Below, piece by piece: positions 9,165 to 17,791 of a stretch of DNA of 64,000 bases. A program made the position numbers and the translations under genes. The notes beneath the pieces were generated by a model that saw only the letters and a program-made list of their open reading frames with translations, was not told where the DNA came from and did no database searches. Positions within the stretch are counted from its first letter, which is position 1. Each line of letters starts with the position of its first letter. Origin of the DNA: Salipaludibacillus sp. CUR1 (GTDB lineage Bacteria > Bacillota > Bacilli > Bacillales > Salisediminibacteriaceae); contig NZ_JAIWPE010000058.1 in the NCBI RefSeq assembly GCF_021028955.1, positions 44,283 to 108,282 of the forward strand, in the 5' to 3' direction.

Positions 9165-10444
9165 TGCTTGAAATTAAAGTACCTGAATTAGCAGAATCCG
9201 TTACAGAAGGCACAGTTGCCGAATGGCTTAAGCAGCCGGGCGACTATGTAGAAAAAGGGGAAGACATAGTAGAACTTGAAACAGATAAAGTAAACGTTGA
9301 AATTGCCGCAGATGAAGCGGGGACTTTAGAAGAAACTTTGTTTGAGGCTGGAGATACTGTGAAAGTAGGCGATGTCATCGCCAAAATTAATACTGGTGGA
9401 GAAGCTTCTGAAAGTAAGGGCGATACTGAACAGGAACAAAAAGAAATAAAGGAAAGCAAACCAGAGAGTGACGTCGAGGCGGACAAAAAAGCAGTAACAG
9501 CCGAAGAGAAGACGGGAGAGTCTGGTGGTTCAGAAAGCGATCACCGGCCGCTTGCATCTCCTGCTACCCGTAAGTATGCCCGGGAAAAGGGGATCAACCT
9601 TGATGACATTAATCCGCGTGATCCGCTTGGACGGGTTAGAAGAGAAGATATTGATGAATATGAAGCAAAACAAACATCCTCCAAACCGGCCCCGGCCCCG
9701 GCCCCTGAAAAAGGAGCAAAAGAAGAAAAAGGCGATCCATCTAAACCTGTCGAACGAATTAAAATGTCCCGACGTCGCAAAACGATCGCTAACCGTCTCG
9801 TGGAGGCGCAGCAAACAGCAGCTATGCTGACTACTTTTAACGAAGTGGATATGACAAACTTAATGGAACTTCGTAAGCGAAGAAAAGATAAATTTCTCGA
9901 TGACAACGGCGTAAAGCTGGGATTTATGTCTTTCTTTACTAAAGCTGTTATTGGCGCCCTTAAAAAATACCCGTACGTGAATGCCGAAATAGATGGTGAC
10001 GACATTGTTTTAAAGAAATTCTTTGATATTGGTGTAGCCGTCTCTACAAATGACGGGCTGGTGGTTCCAGTCGTTCGGGATGCAGACCGTATGGATTTTG
10101 CCGGAATTGAAAAGGAAATTGGAGCACTCGCGGAAAAAGCGCATAACAAGAAACTCGGACTCGGCGATTTACAGGGAGGTTCTTTTACAATTACAAACGG
10201 AGGAGTATTCGGCTCTTTATGGTCTACGCCTATATTAAACACTCCTCAGGTAGGTATACTGGGAATGCACAAGATACAAATGCGTCCGGTAGCTATCGAT
10301 AACGAACGGTTTGAGAACCGTCCGATGATGTATATCGCACTATCTTATGATCATAGAATTATTGACGGGAAAGATGCTGTCGGATTCCTCGTAAAAGTGA
10401 AAGAACTTATTGAAGATCCGGAAGCCTTGCTTCTGGAAGGATAA
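9164..10444 (+). CDS. odhB: dihydrolipoyl succinyltransferase, E2 of 2-oxoglutarate dehydrogenase
   Basis: 426 residues in the usual E2 order: lipoyl domain (1-77) with lipoyl-lysine Lys42 in ETDKVNVE; a long Glu/Lys-rich linker; the peripheral-subunit-binding domain (about 125-165, [13 protein letters not shown]...[11 protein letters not shown]); an Ala/Pro linker (PAPAPAPE); and the catalytic domain ending with [16 protein letters not shown], which carries the active-site His and Asp. It transfers the succinyl group to CoA. Starts inside the odhA stop codon. E3 (lpd) is not in the window. Confidence 0.97.
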   Translation: MLEIKVPELAESVTEGTVAEWLKQPGDYVEKGEDIVELETDKVNVEIAADEAGTLEETLFEAGDTVKVGDVIAKINTGGEASESKGDTEQEQKEIKESKPESDVEADKKAVTAEEKTGESGGSESDHRPLASPATRKYAREKGINLDDINPRDPLGRVRREDIDEYEAKQTSSKPAPAPAPEKGAKEEKGDPSKPVERIKMSRRRKTIANRLVEAQQTAAMLTTFNEVDMTNLMELRKRRKDKFLDDNGVKLGFMSFFTKAVIGALKKYPYVNAEIDGDDIVLKKFFDIGVAVSTNDGLVVPVVRDADRMDFAGIEKEIGALAEKAHNKKLGLGDLQGGSFTITNGGVFGSLWSTPILNTPQVGILGMHKIQMRPVAIDNERFENRPMMYIALSYDHRIIDGKDAVGFLVKVKELIEDPEALLLEG

Positions 10445-10460
10445 TACGGAATATAGAAAA

Positions 10461-10498
10461 GCGCCTTCTCTGCTTTCTGTCGGAGAAGGTGTTTTTTT
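10461..10498 (+). terminator. terminator after odhAB
   Basis: GCGCCTTCTC at 10461-10470 pairs with GAGAAGGTG near 10483-10491 and is followed by a run of seven T. Confidence 0.85.
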
Positions 10499-10560
10499 AA
10501 TATCTTTGCAATATTTCTTTCTTTTCCACATAATGAAATTATCAGAGGGAGGTGGGAGAC

Positions 10561-12045
10561 ATGGGGAAGGGAGTCCTCATAGCCGGTTCAGGAATTGCCG
10601 GTTTGACCGCAGGAGCGTTACTTCAAAAGAATGGGTATCAAGTGACATTATTAGAAGCAGCAGCGGAGTGGGGAGGGTGTGCAGGTAAATTTCAAAGAAA
10701 AGACTTCACTTTCCCGGTTGGTGCCACATTAGGCATGGGTTTCGAACCGAACGGTCTTCATACAAAAGTGAACGACTATTTAGGAATCACAATCAATGCT
10801 GTTCCACTTCCAACTGTTATGGATGTGCGCATAGGATCCCGTACTCTTCCCTATTACACGGAACGATCCCGTTTTTTAACGATGTGGGAAAAAGAAGAGC
10901 CTGATGATTCACTTAGAATTATGAACTTTTTTAATGAAGTTTGGAGGGTTGGTAAAGTTTTAAGAAATCATATGCAGCATTATCCTGTTCTTCCGCCAGA
11001 ATCCTTTCAGGAATACCGCGCACTCTTAAGGGGATTTTCTTTAGATTCCATAACCCTTATACCTTATGTGAACCAGTCACTCGCTTCACTGGTGAAAAAG
11101 CACAGGCTTCAGAATTGCATGACGTTTATTCATTTTATCAATGGTGTTTTAATGGATAGTATGCAAACCACATATAAAGAATGTGAATTATTGATGGGGT
11201 GTGCAGCCCTGGATATTTATCACCAAGGTGCTTTTTATGTAGATGGCGGTTTATTTCGCTTAGCTGAGGAGCTTATAAAATCTATACTTGAAAACGGGGG
11301 AACCGTTAAAAAGCCAAGAAGCGTTGTTTCTGTTAAGAAGGAAGATAAGTGGAGGGTGGAAGATCACCGGGGGCATATTTATGAAACGGACCATGTCGTG
11401 TTGAATGTTCCCCTTTCAAACTTGCGTGATCTTTTAGAGACAGAAGTAATGAGTAAAATCCATCGCAAAATAAAAGCAAAAGAAGACCCTTTAAAACAAT
11501 GGGGGACTTATACAGTCTATATGGCATTGAAAGAAGACTGCTTACCGGACGATGTAAACTTATTTCATCAATTTATGCTTGACCCTGACGGTCCTTCAAG
11601 TGAAGGAAATCACTTTTTTATGTCTATTTCAAAAAAGGGCGACCTTCTGAGAGCGCCTGCAGGCTACAGGACGATTACAGTCTCAGCACATGTTCACTTA
11701 AAAGAATGGCAGACAAAAGAAGCGTATGATTATAAGTCCATGCAAATAAAAAACAATGTGCTGAAAAAGCTGGAAGAACTCGCTCCTGGATCTGAACATG
11801 GTCTCGTGTATGTATTGAGCGGAGGACCTAGAGCCTGGGAAAGATTTGTTAAAAGAAAAAGCGGTGGCGTGGGGGGCTTCCCGCAGACTAAGCAAAATGC
11901 ACTATGGCGTGCTGTTCGTCACCGGACAGGAATCGATGGCTTATGGCTTTGTGGGGATAATATTTTTCCAGGAGCAGGTTCTATCGGAGCCGCCAGTTCA
12001 GGTGTTCATGTTGCCAGGTCAATCACAGGGGAAAGACTTGTCTAA
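10561..12045 (+). CDS. FAD-dependent oxidoreductase, phytoene desaturase/carotenoid-isomerase family
   Basis: 494 residues. The N-terminus carries the dinucleotide-binding Rossmann motif AGSGIAGLTAGALL followed by an acidic residue at the end of the second strand (TLLEAA). The C-terminus has the FAD-contact motif GLWLCGDNIFPGAGSIGAASSG typical of CrtI/CrtN-like proteins (COG1233). Substrate may be an isoprenoid or another polyunsaturated lipid; no crtM or other carotenoid genes are adjacent, so the role is open. The ATG at 10561 follows GGGAGGTG by 6-7 bases; a GTG at 10552 would overlap that site. It is monocistronic, between terminators. Confidence 0.82.
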   Translation: MGKGVLIAGSGIAGLTAGALLQKNGYQVTLLEAAAEWGGCAGKFQRKDFTFPVGATLGMGFEPNGLHTKVNDYLGITINAVPLPTVMDVRIGSRTLPYYTERSRFLTMWEKEEPDDSLRIMNFFNEVWRVGKVLRNHMQHYPVLPPESFQEYRALLRGFSLDSITLIPYVNQSLASLVKKHRLQNCMTFIHFINGVLMDSMQTTYKECELLMGCAALDIYHQGAFYVDGGLFRLAEELIKSILENGGTVKKPRSVVSVKKEDKWRVEDHRGHIYETDHVVLNVPLSNLRDLLETEVMSKIHRKIKAKEDPLKQWGTYTVYMALKEDCLPDDVNLFHQFMLDPDGPSSEGNHFFMSISKKGDLLRAPAGYRTITVSAHVHLKEWQTKEAYDYKSMQIKNNVLKKLEELAPGSEHGLVYVLSGGPRAWERFVKRKSGGVGGFPQTKQNALWRAVRHRTGIDGLWLCGDNIFPGAGSIGAASSGVHVARSITGERLV

Positions 12046-12118
12046 CAGATTTCACTTACTTCAGCTTTGGATAAATGATGAATTGGTGCAAATTTTAAAT
12101 TAATTAATAGATGTTAAA

Positions 12119-12143
12119 AAGCTTGGAGGAATTCCAAGCTTCT
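12119..12143. terminator. hairpin between convergent genes
   Basis: AAGCTTGGA (12119-12127) and TCCAAGCTT (12133-12141) form a perfect 9-bp stem with a 5-nt loop. It has A/T flanks on both sides, so it could act on both strands. Confidence 0.7.
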
Positions 12144-12169
12144 TAATAAGACTACTCTATGAAAATTAT

Positions 12170-12988
12170 TTAAGGGGCGCCAGTTTGAAAATTTACCTTA
12201 ATCTGAACCAGGTCCTGAATTGATCCGTCTTCAGCACTTCTTGTATATACTTGTAATTCTCCTTCCTGGGCAGACGGCGGATTATCAAAAGTGATGGAAT
12301 CACGGAATTTCCCGAAATTAGGACCTGCAAAGTCAGCGGTCGTAAATGATTCAGAGGCTACCTCCCTATCATTTATATCTACCACTCTGTAAAGTACATT
12401 TGCTTCAAAGGCTCTTGCATATCCTTCTATAAGACTGTTGTTTTGGATTGTGCTTCCGGGCAGAGGCTCTGTAACAAATATATTTTGTGAAACAGGTATG
12501 GGCACAATTAACTTAATTCCCTCAAAAATTAAGTCTGGAGAAATTGCCGGCCGGAACATATTAGCATTCAGAATTTGTCCTGTTGGCACTCCTGTTTTTT
12601 GGGAGATTGAAAATAAAGAGTCGCCGGCCTCTACATCATAAATAAAAACGGGCACCCGAATCTGCTGGTTCGGGAAAACGAAATCAGGATTTTGGATCGT
12701 CGGGTTCGTTCCTGCCAAGACTGTCACAGGAGCAGAAAACCTGTCTGCTACTCTAGTTAAGCTGTCCCCCGGCTGGATCACATAAAATGTCTCGGTAGGA
12801 TCAACAGTCAGTCTTGGTATGACAAGCACTTGCCCGGGAAAAATGACAAACGGGTCTGTAAACGGGGGATAAATACCGTTTACGCGAGCGATAGCATCTA
12901 TATCACTCTCATATCTTACAGCCAGGCTGTAAACTGTATCTCCCGGTTTAACTGTATGGATGATGTGGGTTCCGCGCTGGATAGCCAA
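12170..12988 (-). CDS. LysM-repeat protein with Gmad2 domain (spore or cell-wall associated)
   Basis: 272 residues. Three LysM modules are visible: HTVKPGDTVYSLA (about 10-58), YVIQPGDSLTRVA (about 68-112) and YDVEAGDSLFSIS (about 115-162). Each has the GD(S/T) turn and a closing (V/I)P. LysM domains bind peptidoglycan. The C-terminal 95 residues (from FVTEPLPGSTIQNN, then EANVLYRVVD, then VYTRSAEDGSIQD) match the Gmad2 Ig-like domain found in spore-germination and sporulation proteins. There is no obvious signal peptide, which is common for spore-coat LysM proteins. Assignment to the spore is inference from domain context. Confidence 0.85.
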   Translation of the reverse strand: MAIQRGTHIIHTVKPGDTVYSLAVRYESDIDAIARVNGIYPPFTDPFVIFPGQVLVIPRLTVDPTETFYVIQPGDSLTRVADRFSAPVTVLAGTNPTIQNPDFVFPNQQIRVPVFIYDVEAGDSLFSISQKTGVPTGQILNANMFRPAISPDLIFEGIKLIVPIPVSQNIFVTEPLPGSTIQNNSLIEGYARAFEANVLYRVVDINDREVASESFTTADFAGPNFGKFRDSITFDNPPSAQEGELQVYTRSAEDGSIQDLVQIKVNFQTGAP

Positions 12989-13213
12989 TTTAATCTCCCC
13001 TTTAATTTTTACCTTCTAATTAGTCATTGAATTTGGGATATCAGTTAAATGTATGTATTAAAAGGTTGTCTGTATTCCTCAGCGGATGCGGGCGAGTATT
13101 TATTATAAAAAAATTACCTTTTTATGTTAAAATTTTAGTGATGTAGGTTCGTTCATTTCAAAGAGCCTGCCGATTGCAGGAAAGTATAAAGAGAGTGTGG
13201 AAAGGATAGAGAG

Positions 13214-13753
13214 ATGATGAGAGTCAGAGAAGTACAGCTGAGTGATAAAGATGAGCTAAGCACCCTCATTAAATTGATAGACGGTGAATCAGACTTTATG
13301 CTGTTCGGCGCCGGGGAGAGAGAAATGACTGCCGGTCAGTCAGAAAAAATGATTATAAATTTCAGGGAATCGGAGAATTCAACAATCTTAATAACTGAAG
13401 AAAACCGTAAACTGACAGGGTATCTCATGGCAGTTGGGGGAAAAGCAAAGAAAAATAAACACTCCGCATACCTTGTATTGGGTGTCGGTAAAAACAGCAG
13501 AAAAAAAGGGGCTGGCACCCTTTTATTGGAAGCAGTTGAAAAATGGGCTATTAACCAAGGGTTAAGAAGACTCGAACTCACTACGATGATCCACAATGAG
13601 GCGGCTTTAAAGTTATATAAGAAATCCGGTTTCGAGGTAGAAGGCTTAAAACGGCATTCTTTTTTTATTAAAGGCCGGGCTGTTGATGAATACTATATGG
13701 GAAAACTGTTAAATAACGGAGGAATGACTAATGGCGAAAGTAATATTATTTGA
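13214..13753 (+). CDS. GNAT-family N-acetyltransferase
   Basis: 179 residues with the GNAT fold. The acetyl-CoA loop is GVGKNSRKKGAGTLLLEAVEKW (about residues 94-115), with the R/K-x-x-G-x-G/A pattern as RKKGAG. The C-terminal motif (NEAALKLYKKSGFEVEG, then DEYYMGKLL) is typical of RimI/SpeG-like members. Acceptor unknown. AAAGGA precedes the ATG. It overlaps the next gene by 23 bp, so the two are translationally coupled. Confidence 0.85.
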   Translation: MMRVREVQLSDKDELSTLIKLIDGESDFMLFGAGEREMTAGQSEKMIINFRESENSTILITEENRKLTGYLMAVGGKAKKNKHSAYLVLGVGKNSRKKGAGTLLLEAVEKWAINQGLRRLELTTMIHNEAALKLYKKSGFEVEGLKRHSFFIKGRAVDEYYMGKLLNNGGMTNGESNII

Positions 13754-14465
13754 TTTGGACGGAACCCTGCTCCCAATGGATACTGATAAGTTTGTGGAAA
13801 CATACATAAAAGAGCTTGCAGGAAGAGTGTCACATATTGTACAACCGGATACATTTGTAGAAGCGTTATGGGGCGGTACAAAATCAATGATGACCAATAT
13901 TGATCCGGAGAAAACGAACGAGCAGGTGTTTGAGGAGAGCTTCTTAAAAATGGCGGATCTGGATAAAGATAAAATCTGGCCTGTTTTAGATGACTTTTAT
14001 GAAACCGTCTTTCCTACTTTTTCGTATTTGTGCCAACCTACTCCGTTAGGGAGAAAGGTAGTGGAAGAAGCAATTAAACAAGGGTACCGGGTAGCGGTCG
14101 CAACTAACCCGGTTTTTCCTAAAACAGCAATCTATCACCGCTTGTCCTGGGCCGGTTTGAATGATATTCCTTTTGAACTGGTTACTGTATATGAAGAAAG
14201 CCGTTTTACTAAACCGCATCCCCAGTATTACAGGCATATTAGTGAAAAGTTGGGAGTGCAGCCGGAAGAGTGTGTCATGGCGGGTAATGACAAACAGGAA
14301 GACATGGCAGCCGAACAGGCAGGCATGAAGACATTCCTTGTAAAAGGGTGTGTTATAGACCGGGGGACTACGGATTACAGGGTGGACGACGAAGGGACGC
14401 TTCAAGATCTGTATACAAAAATATCCAAACAGCAAGGACTTTTCCGGTCCTCATCAACCGGTTAA
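13731..14465 (+). CDS. HAD-superfamily hydrolase
   Basis: 244 residues. HAD motif I is FDLDGTLLP (residues about 7-15), motif II is the VATNPVF region, the motif III lysine lies in the TKPHPQYY segment, and motif IV is AGNDKQEDMAAEQAG. A helical cap lies between about residues 20 and 95. It should be a Mg-dependent small-molecule phosphatase of the phosphoglycolate-phosphatase-like type; the substrate cannot be told. GGAGGA precedes the ATG, inside the end of the acetyltransferase gene. Confidence 0.85.
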   Translation: MAKVILFDLDGTLLPMDTDKFVETYIKELAGRVSHIVQPDTFVEALWGGTKSMMTNIDPEKTNEQVFEESFLKMADLDKDKIWPVLDDFYETVFPTFSYLCQPTPLGRKVVEEAIKQGYRVAVATNPVFPKTAIYHRLSWAGLNDIPFELVTVYEESRFTKPHPQYYRHISEKLGVQPEECVMAGNDKQEDMAAEQAGMKTFLVKGCVIDRGTTDYRVDDEGTLQDLYTKISKQQGLFRSSSTG

Positions 14466-14524
14466 ACGTTGCTAAGGAGAGTGGTCAAAACTTTCTCGTC
14501 TAAACAGCAATAAGGAGAGGTAGT

Positions 14525-15748
14525 ATGACAAAAAACGTCTTTTCAGACCCACTGCCGGCAAAAGAACGGGTTCATGAACTTGATATCATCCGGGGTTTTG
14601 CATTGCTTGGTATTTTAATTGCCAATATGCCTTATTTTGCGTCTCCCGAAGTCTACTTAACAATGACTAATGTGGTTTGGTGGACTGAAAGCTGGAATGT
14701 GTTTGCTGAATTTGTTATTCATTTTTTTGCGTCATCCAAGTTTTTTACTATGTTTTCTTTTTTATTCGGCCTCGGTTTTATAATTTTTCTTCAAAGGGCG
14801 GAACAGAAGGCAGCAAAGCCTCAGGGCCTGTTTATAAAGCGTCTGGTTATTCTGCTCATAATAGGTATTATTCACGCTTTTGGAATATGGTACGGGGATA
14901 TCCTGATTATTTACGCTCTTACAGGTTTCTTTTTACTGTTGTTTTATAAAAGTACACCAAAAACTGTTCTTGTTTGGGCGTTCTTATTAATCCTTATTCC
15001 TGTCTCATTCATTTCTTTAATGGCTGTTCTCATCTTTATGGCAGGAGATCTCCTCCCTGCTGATGCAGAAAGTATGGCTTTAGGCATGCAAATGCTTGAA
15101 CAGTCCATTGCGGCATACGGGTCAGGGAATACGGCTGACATATTCAGCCAGAGGGCGGCTGATTATTCTTTTATGTTCAGTAATTATATCTTTATGATGC
15201 CTATCATTCTGGGGATGTTTTTATTTGGAGTTTACATTGCGAAAACTGAAAAATATAAAGACATACCTACACAGATACCGTTTTTTAAGAGAGTTTGGAA
15301 GTGGAGCCTGGCTGTCGGCCTGCCTTTTAATGTAATGTTTGTTTACAGTTATTTTGAGCAGGGGGCTGAAGTTTCTGTCTATATGATGACTTATTTTATA
15401 GGATCGGCCATAGGAGGGCCTGCACTTTGTTTCTTTTATATGACTTCAATCATATTACTTATGCGGAAAGAAAAATGGATAAACCTATTCAACCCTTTGC
15501 GTGCTGTGGGACGTACAGCCTTAAGCAACTATCTTCTTCAGTCTATTATAGCGACCTCGCTGTTTTATAACTACGGTTTGGGGCTTTATGGAGAAGTTGG
15601 CCCTTTGATATGGCTCGTGATCGCAGCGGTGTTATTTGCAGGCCAAATATGGGTGAGTAATAAATGGATAAAAAAATACCGGTTTGGACCTGCGGAATGG
15701 ATTTGGCGCAGTTTAACCTATGGAAAACGGCAGCCGTTCAAAATGTAA
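14525..15748 (+). CDS. DUF418 family membrane protein
   Basis: 407 residues with about eight to ten membrane helices. It begins RVHELDIIRGFALLGILIANMP, the hallmark N-terminus of the DUF418/YeiB family. The C-terminal DUF418 block contains the GRTALSNYLLQSII segment and ends RFGPAEWIWRSLTYGKRQP. Transport or acyltransfer roles have been suggested for the wider family but none is proven. A GGAGAGG site precedes the ATG. Possibly transcribed with the upstream GNAT-HAD pair (59-bp gap). Confidence 0.88.
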   Translation: MTKNVFSDPLPAKERVHELDIIRGFALLGILIANMPYFASPEVYLTMTNVVWWTESWNVFAEFVIHFFASSKFFTMFSFLFGLGFIIFLQRAEQKAAKPQGLFIKRLVILLIIGIIHAFGIWYGDILIIYALTGFFLLLFYKSTPKTVLVWAFLLILIPVSFISLMAVLIFMAGDLLPADAESMALGMQMLEQSIAAYGSGNTADIFSQRAADYSFMFSNYIFMMPIILGMFLFGVYIAKTEKYKDIPTQIPFFKRVWKWSLAVGLPFNVMFVYSYFEQGAEVSVYMMTYFIGSAIGGPALCFFYMTSIILLMRKEKWINLFNPLRAVGRTALSNYLLQSIIATSLFYNYGLGLYGEVGPLIWLVIAAVLFAGQIWVSNKWIKKYRFGPAEWIWRSLTYGKRQPFKM

Positions 15749-15822
15749 CCATTAATGTCGGGAATAAAATCAGACTTTCTTTTTCAAACTAAGCCAATAA
15801 AAGTGCGAAGGAGGAAGAAGCG

Positions 15823-15957
15823 ATGAAAAAGCGCCAACCAAATAAAAACGCGGCTGAGACTAATAACAAAACACCTGATGAGAGTCTGCCTGACCGTCAG
15901 GAAGTACACCCTGTTTCCCACAATAAAGAGATTGAAAAAACAAAAGCTAAACGGTAA
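15823..15957 (+). CDS. small hydrophilic protein, 44 residues
   Basis: An ATG at 15823 preceded by a near-perfect AAGGAGGAA site opens a 44-codon frame, MKKRQPNKNAAETN... ending EKTKAKR. It is highly charged and Asn/Lys-rich with no hydrophobic segment, reminiscent in composition of small spore or DNA-associated proteins, but I recognise no family. It lies downstream of the DUF418 gene and upstream of a strong hairpin, so it is probably really translated. Confidence 0.5.
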   Translation: MKKRQPNKNAAETNNKTPDESLPDRQEVHPVSHNKEIEKTKAKR

Positions 15958-15987
15958 TAAGAAAAATGAGGGCCTTATATTTAGCAT

Positions 15988-16060
15988 AAAGGCTGAGATA
16001 AAGAGTAGTGATCTTACAGACATCCAAACAACTTCTGAATGTTGTTTGGATGTCTCTCTT
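15988..16060 (+). terminator. terminator with repeat-family 5' arm
   Basis: A perfect 15-bp stem (16018-16032 with 16041-16055, 8-nt loop) followed by CTCTTT. The bases before it (15988-16010, AAAGGCTGAGA... AGTAGTG) resemble those before the hairpins at 28.55 and 61.0 kb. Confidence 0.75.
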
Positions 16061-16284
16061 TGGTATCTGAAGACCCCTGAGCAGCTCATTTATTAAAAGG
16101 ATAAACTAATGGGCGTCTTTTACAAACCTGTCGGTAGTTTTCTCCTGGACTCACTCATTCCGGCAATGTAAGAAGCGGGAAATCTTTCAAAAAAATTTCT
16201 TCAAAACCCATGGGACTGCTGGCTCAAAGCAGACTTTCTCTATGTTACAATAACAGAGAGACCGGCTTAATAAAGGAGTCTAAA

Positions 16285-17424
16285 ATGAAATATATTATTA
16301 GTTTACTTGTTTTTATTTTTTTATGTTCTGCTTTACTGCCAATTGCTTCTAATGCTGAAAGCAGCCCTCATCGGGAAACAGTGCGTGGGCAAATTGTCGA
16401 AATGAAAGAGGATACACCAGGCCTTCAAAGAATGGAAATTAGAATTGAACAGGGGGAATTCAGAGGGGAGACCGTGACGGTGGAGCACTCATTGTCGGGG
16501 AATCAGGCGCAGGATTTTTACTTTAACGAAAGCGACAGGGTGCTGGTTTGGATTGAAAGTGAAAACGGTACAATCTCAAGGGCTCTTGTCAGAGAACTGG
16601 CACGGGATCACTATCTTACATATTTAGGGATCTTTTTCGCTTTGTCAATAATCTTAATAGGTGGTTTAAAAGGTATAAAAACAGTTATATCATTGGCTTT
16701 TACCATCTTTCTAATTATGCAAGTTTTGATACCCCTCATTTTAGGCGGGCTGCCGCCGGTGTTTGTAACTATTGTCATCGCCTCGATAATAACAGTGGTT
16801 TCTGTCCTGTTAATAAGCGGTTTTAACCGGAAGTCGGCGGCAGCGATTTTAGGAACAATCGGGGGAGTCATATTAGCCGGTGTACTTGCAACGGTGATGA
16901 CAAGGCTGACCAGGTTAACAGGTTTCAGCGGGGAAGAAGCTCAAATGCTTATGTATGTGCCAAATGCCAACTTTGATTTTCAAGGTCTGCTTCTTGCAGG
17001 AATGATTATTGGAGCAATAGGGGCGGTATTGGATGTTGGCGTGTCAATTGCTTCAGCTGTAGATGAATTAAAGCGGAGCAATCCGGCTATTACCGCAAGG
17101 CAGCTGATAAAATCAGGAATGAATCTCGGCCGGGACATAATGGGAACAATGGCCAACACCCTTATACTGGCTTATACAGGGGCTTCCATGTCCTTGCTGC
17201 TCGTTTTAAACGCCCATAATGTGTCGTTTAACCGGGTTATTAATATGGAAGCTATGGCGACTGAACTTATAAGAATTATGGCCGGAAGCATAGGATTAAT
17301 TTATGCTATACCATTAACAGCCGTAATAGCTGGCTTTCTCTATAAAAATGCTGACTCAGAAAAACTGCAAAAAGAAGCTGATAAGCCGTCTCTTTGGAAA
17401 CGTCTTACTCGAAAGACTTCATAA
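16285..17424 (+). CDS. YibE/F-like membrane protein
   Basis: 379 residues from the ATG at 16285, chosen because AAAGGAG lies just upstream and a signal-like hydrophobic N-terminus follows (MKYIISLLVFIFLC...). A soluble extracytoplasmic domain of about 85 residues (QIVEMKEDTPGLQRMEI...) precedes seven or so membrane helices with the family's TYLGIFFALSIILIGGLKG and IGAIGAVLDVGVSIASAVDEL blocks. The YibE/F family (PF07907) has no established function. It stands alone, followed by a terminator. Confidence 0.85.
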   Translation: MKYIISLLVFIFLCSALLPIASNAESSPHRETVRGQIVEMKEDTPGLQRMEIRIEQGEFRGETVTVEHSLSGNQAQDFYFNESDRVLVWIESENGTISRALVRELARDHYLTYLGIFFALSIILIGGLKGIKTVISLAFTIFLIMQVLIPLILGGLPPVFVTIVIASIITVVSVLLISGFNRKSAAAILGTIGGVILAGVLATVMTRLTRLTGFSGEEAQMLMYVPNANFDFQGLLLAGMIIGAIGAVLDVGVSIASAVDELKRSNPAITARQLIKSGMNLGRDIMGTMANTLILAYTGASMSLLLVLNAHNVSFNRVINMEAMATELIRIMAGSIGLIYAIPLTAVIAGFLYKNADSEKLQKEADKPSLWKRLTRKTS

Positions 17425-17445
17425 AATCTTATTAGCAATAATAAA

Positions 17446-17471
17446 AGAAGCTGCCCTGAGGCAGCTTTTTC
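17446..17471 (+). terminator. terminator after YibE/F gene
   Basis: AAGCTGCC, CTGA loop, GGCAGCTT, then T5 (17448-17471). The same 19 bases from 17446 recur at 17758-17776. Confidence 0.85.
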
Positions 17472-17757
17472 AGGTGAAAGACATCCTAAATAGAAACGAG
17501 GGATGTTCTAGGTTGATTGAAGAACAAAAGGCGGCGACGCCACAGGGATTAAGCGCTGTCTGAAGATCCAATTCAACGAAGCTCCAGGCTGAGTTGAATT
17601 TAGCTGAAGACAAGCCCCTGGGCAAGCGTCCGCCTGGCGGACTGAAATGACTGCCATTACTATTTATCAGAGTTAAGTACAAAAGCGAAAAACCGAACAA
17701 AAATCATAAGATTTGTTCGGTTTTCTTTATGCTCGCTATTCTTTTGTCCCGGCCTCG
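17472..17757. repeat. dispersed intergenic repeat element flanked by direct repeats
   Basis: A gene-free block with G+C-rich sequence containing GGCGGCGACGCCACAGGG and a 43-nt segment at 17604-17646 that recurs, inverted and with one mismatch, at 61067-61109. Its right part holds a hairpin (17691-17723, arms CCGAACAAA and TTTGTTCGG) that can terminate transcription in either direction. The block is bracketed by a 19-nt direct repeat (17446-17464 and 17758-17776). Such REP-like elements are common in Bacillaceae intergenic DNA. Confidence 0.6.
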
Positions 17758-17786
17758 AGAAGCTGCCCTGAGGCAGTTTCTTTTTT
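17758..17786 (+). terminator. second copy of the GCTGCC-CTGA-GGCAG hairpin
   Basis: Same hairpin core as at 17446-17471, with an interrupted T-run (TTTCTTTTTT). Confidence 0.6.
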
Positions 17787-17791
17787 AACTG

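Noticed and set aside
9541..10242. Long reverse-strand open frame (233 codons) opposite odhB
   Set aside because: It is the antisense shadow of a highly conserved gene, Ser-rich and without ribosome site.
10561..12045. Carotenoid biosynthesis operon
   Set aside because: Only one desaturase-like gene, with no squalene/phytoene synthase or other crt genes beside it.
15878..16096. 72-codon frame after the DUF418 gene
   Set aside because: It runs through a strong terminator hairpin and overlaps the better-supported 44-codon frame.
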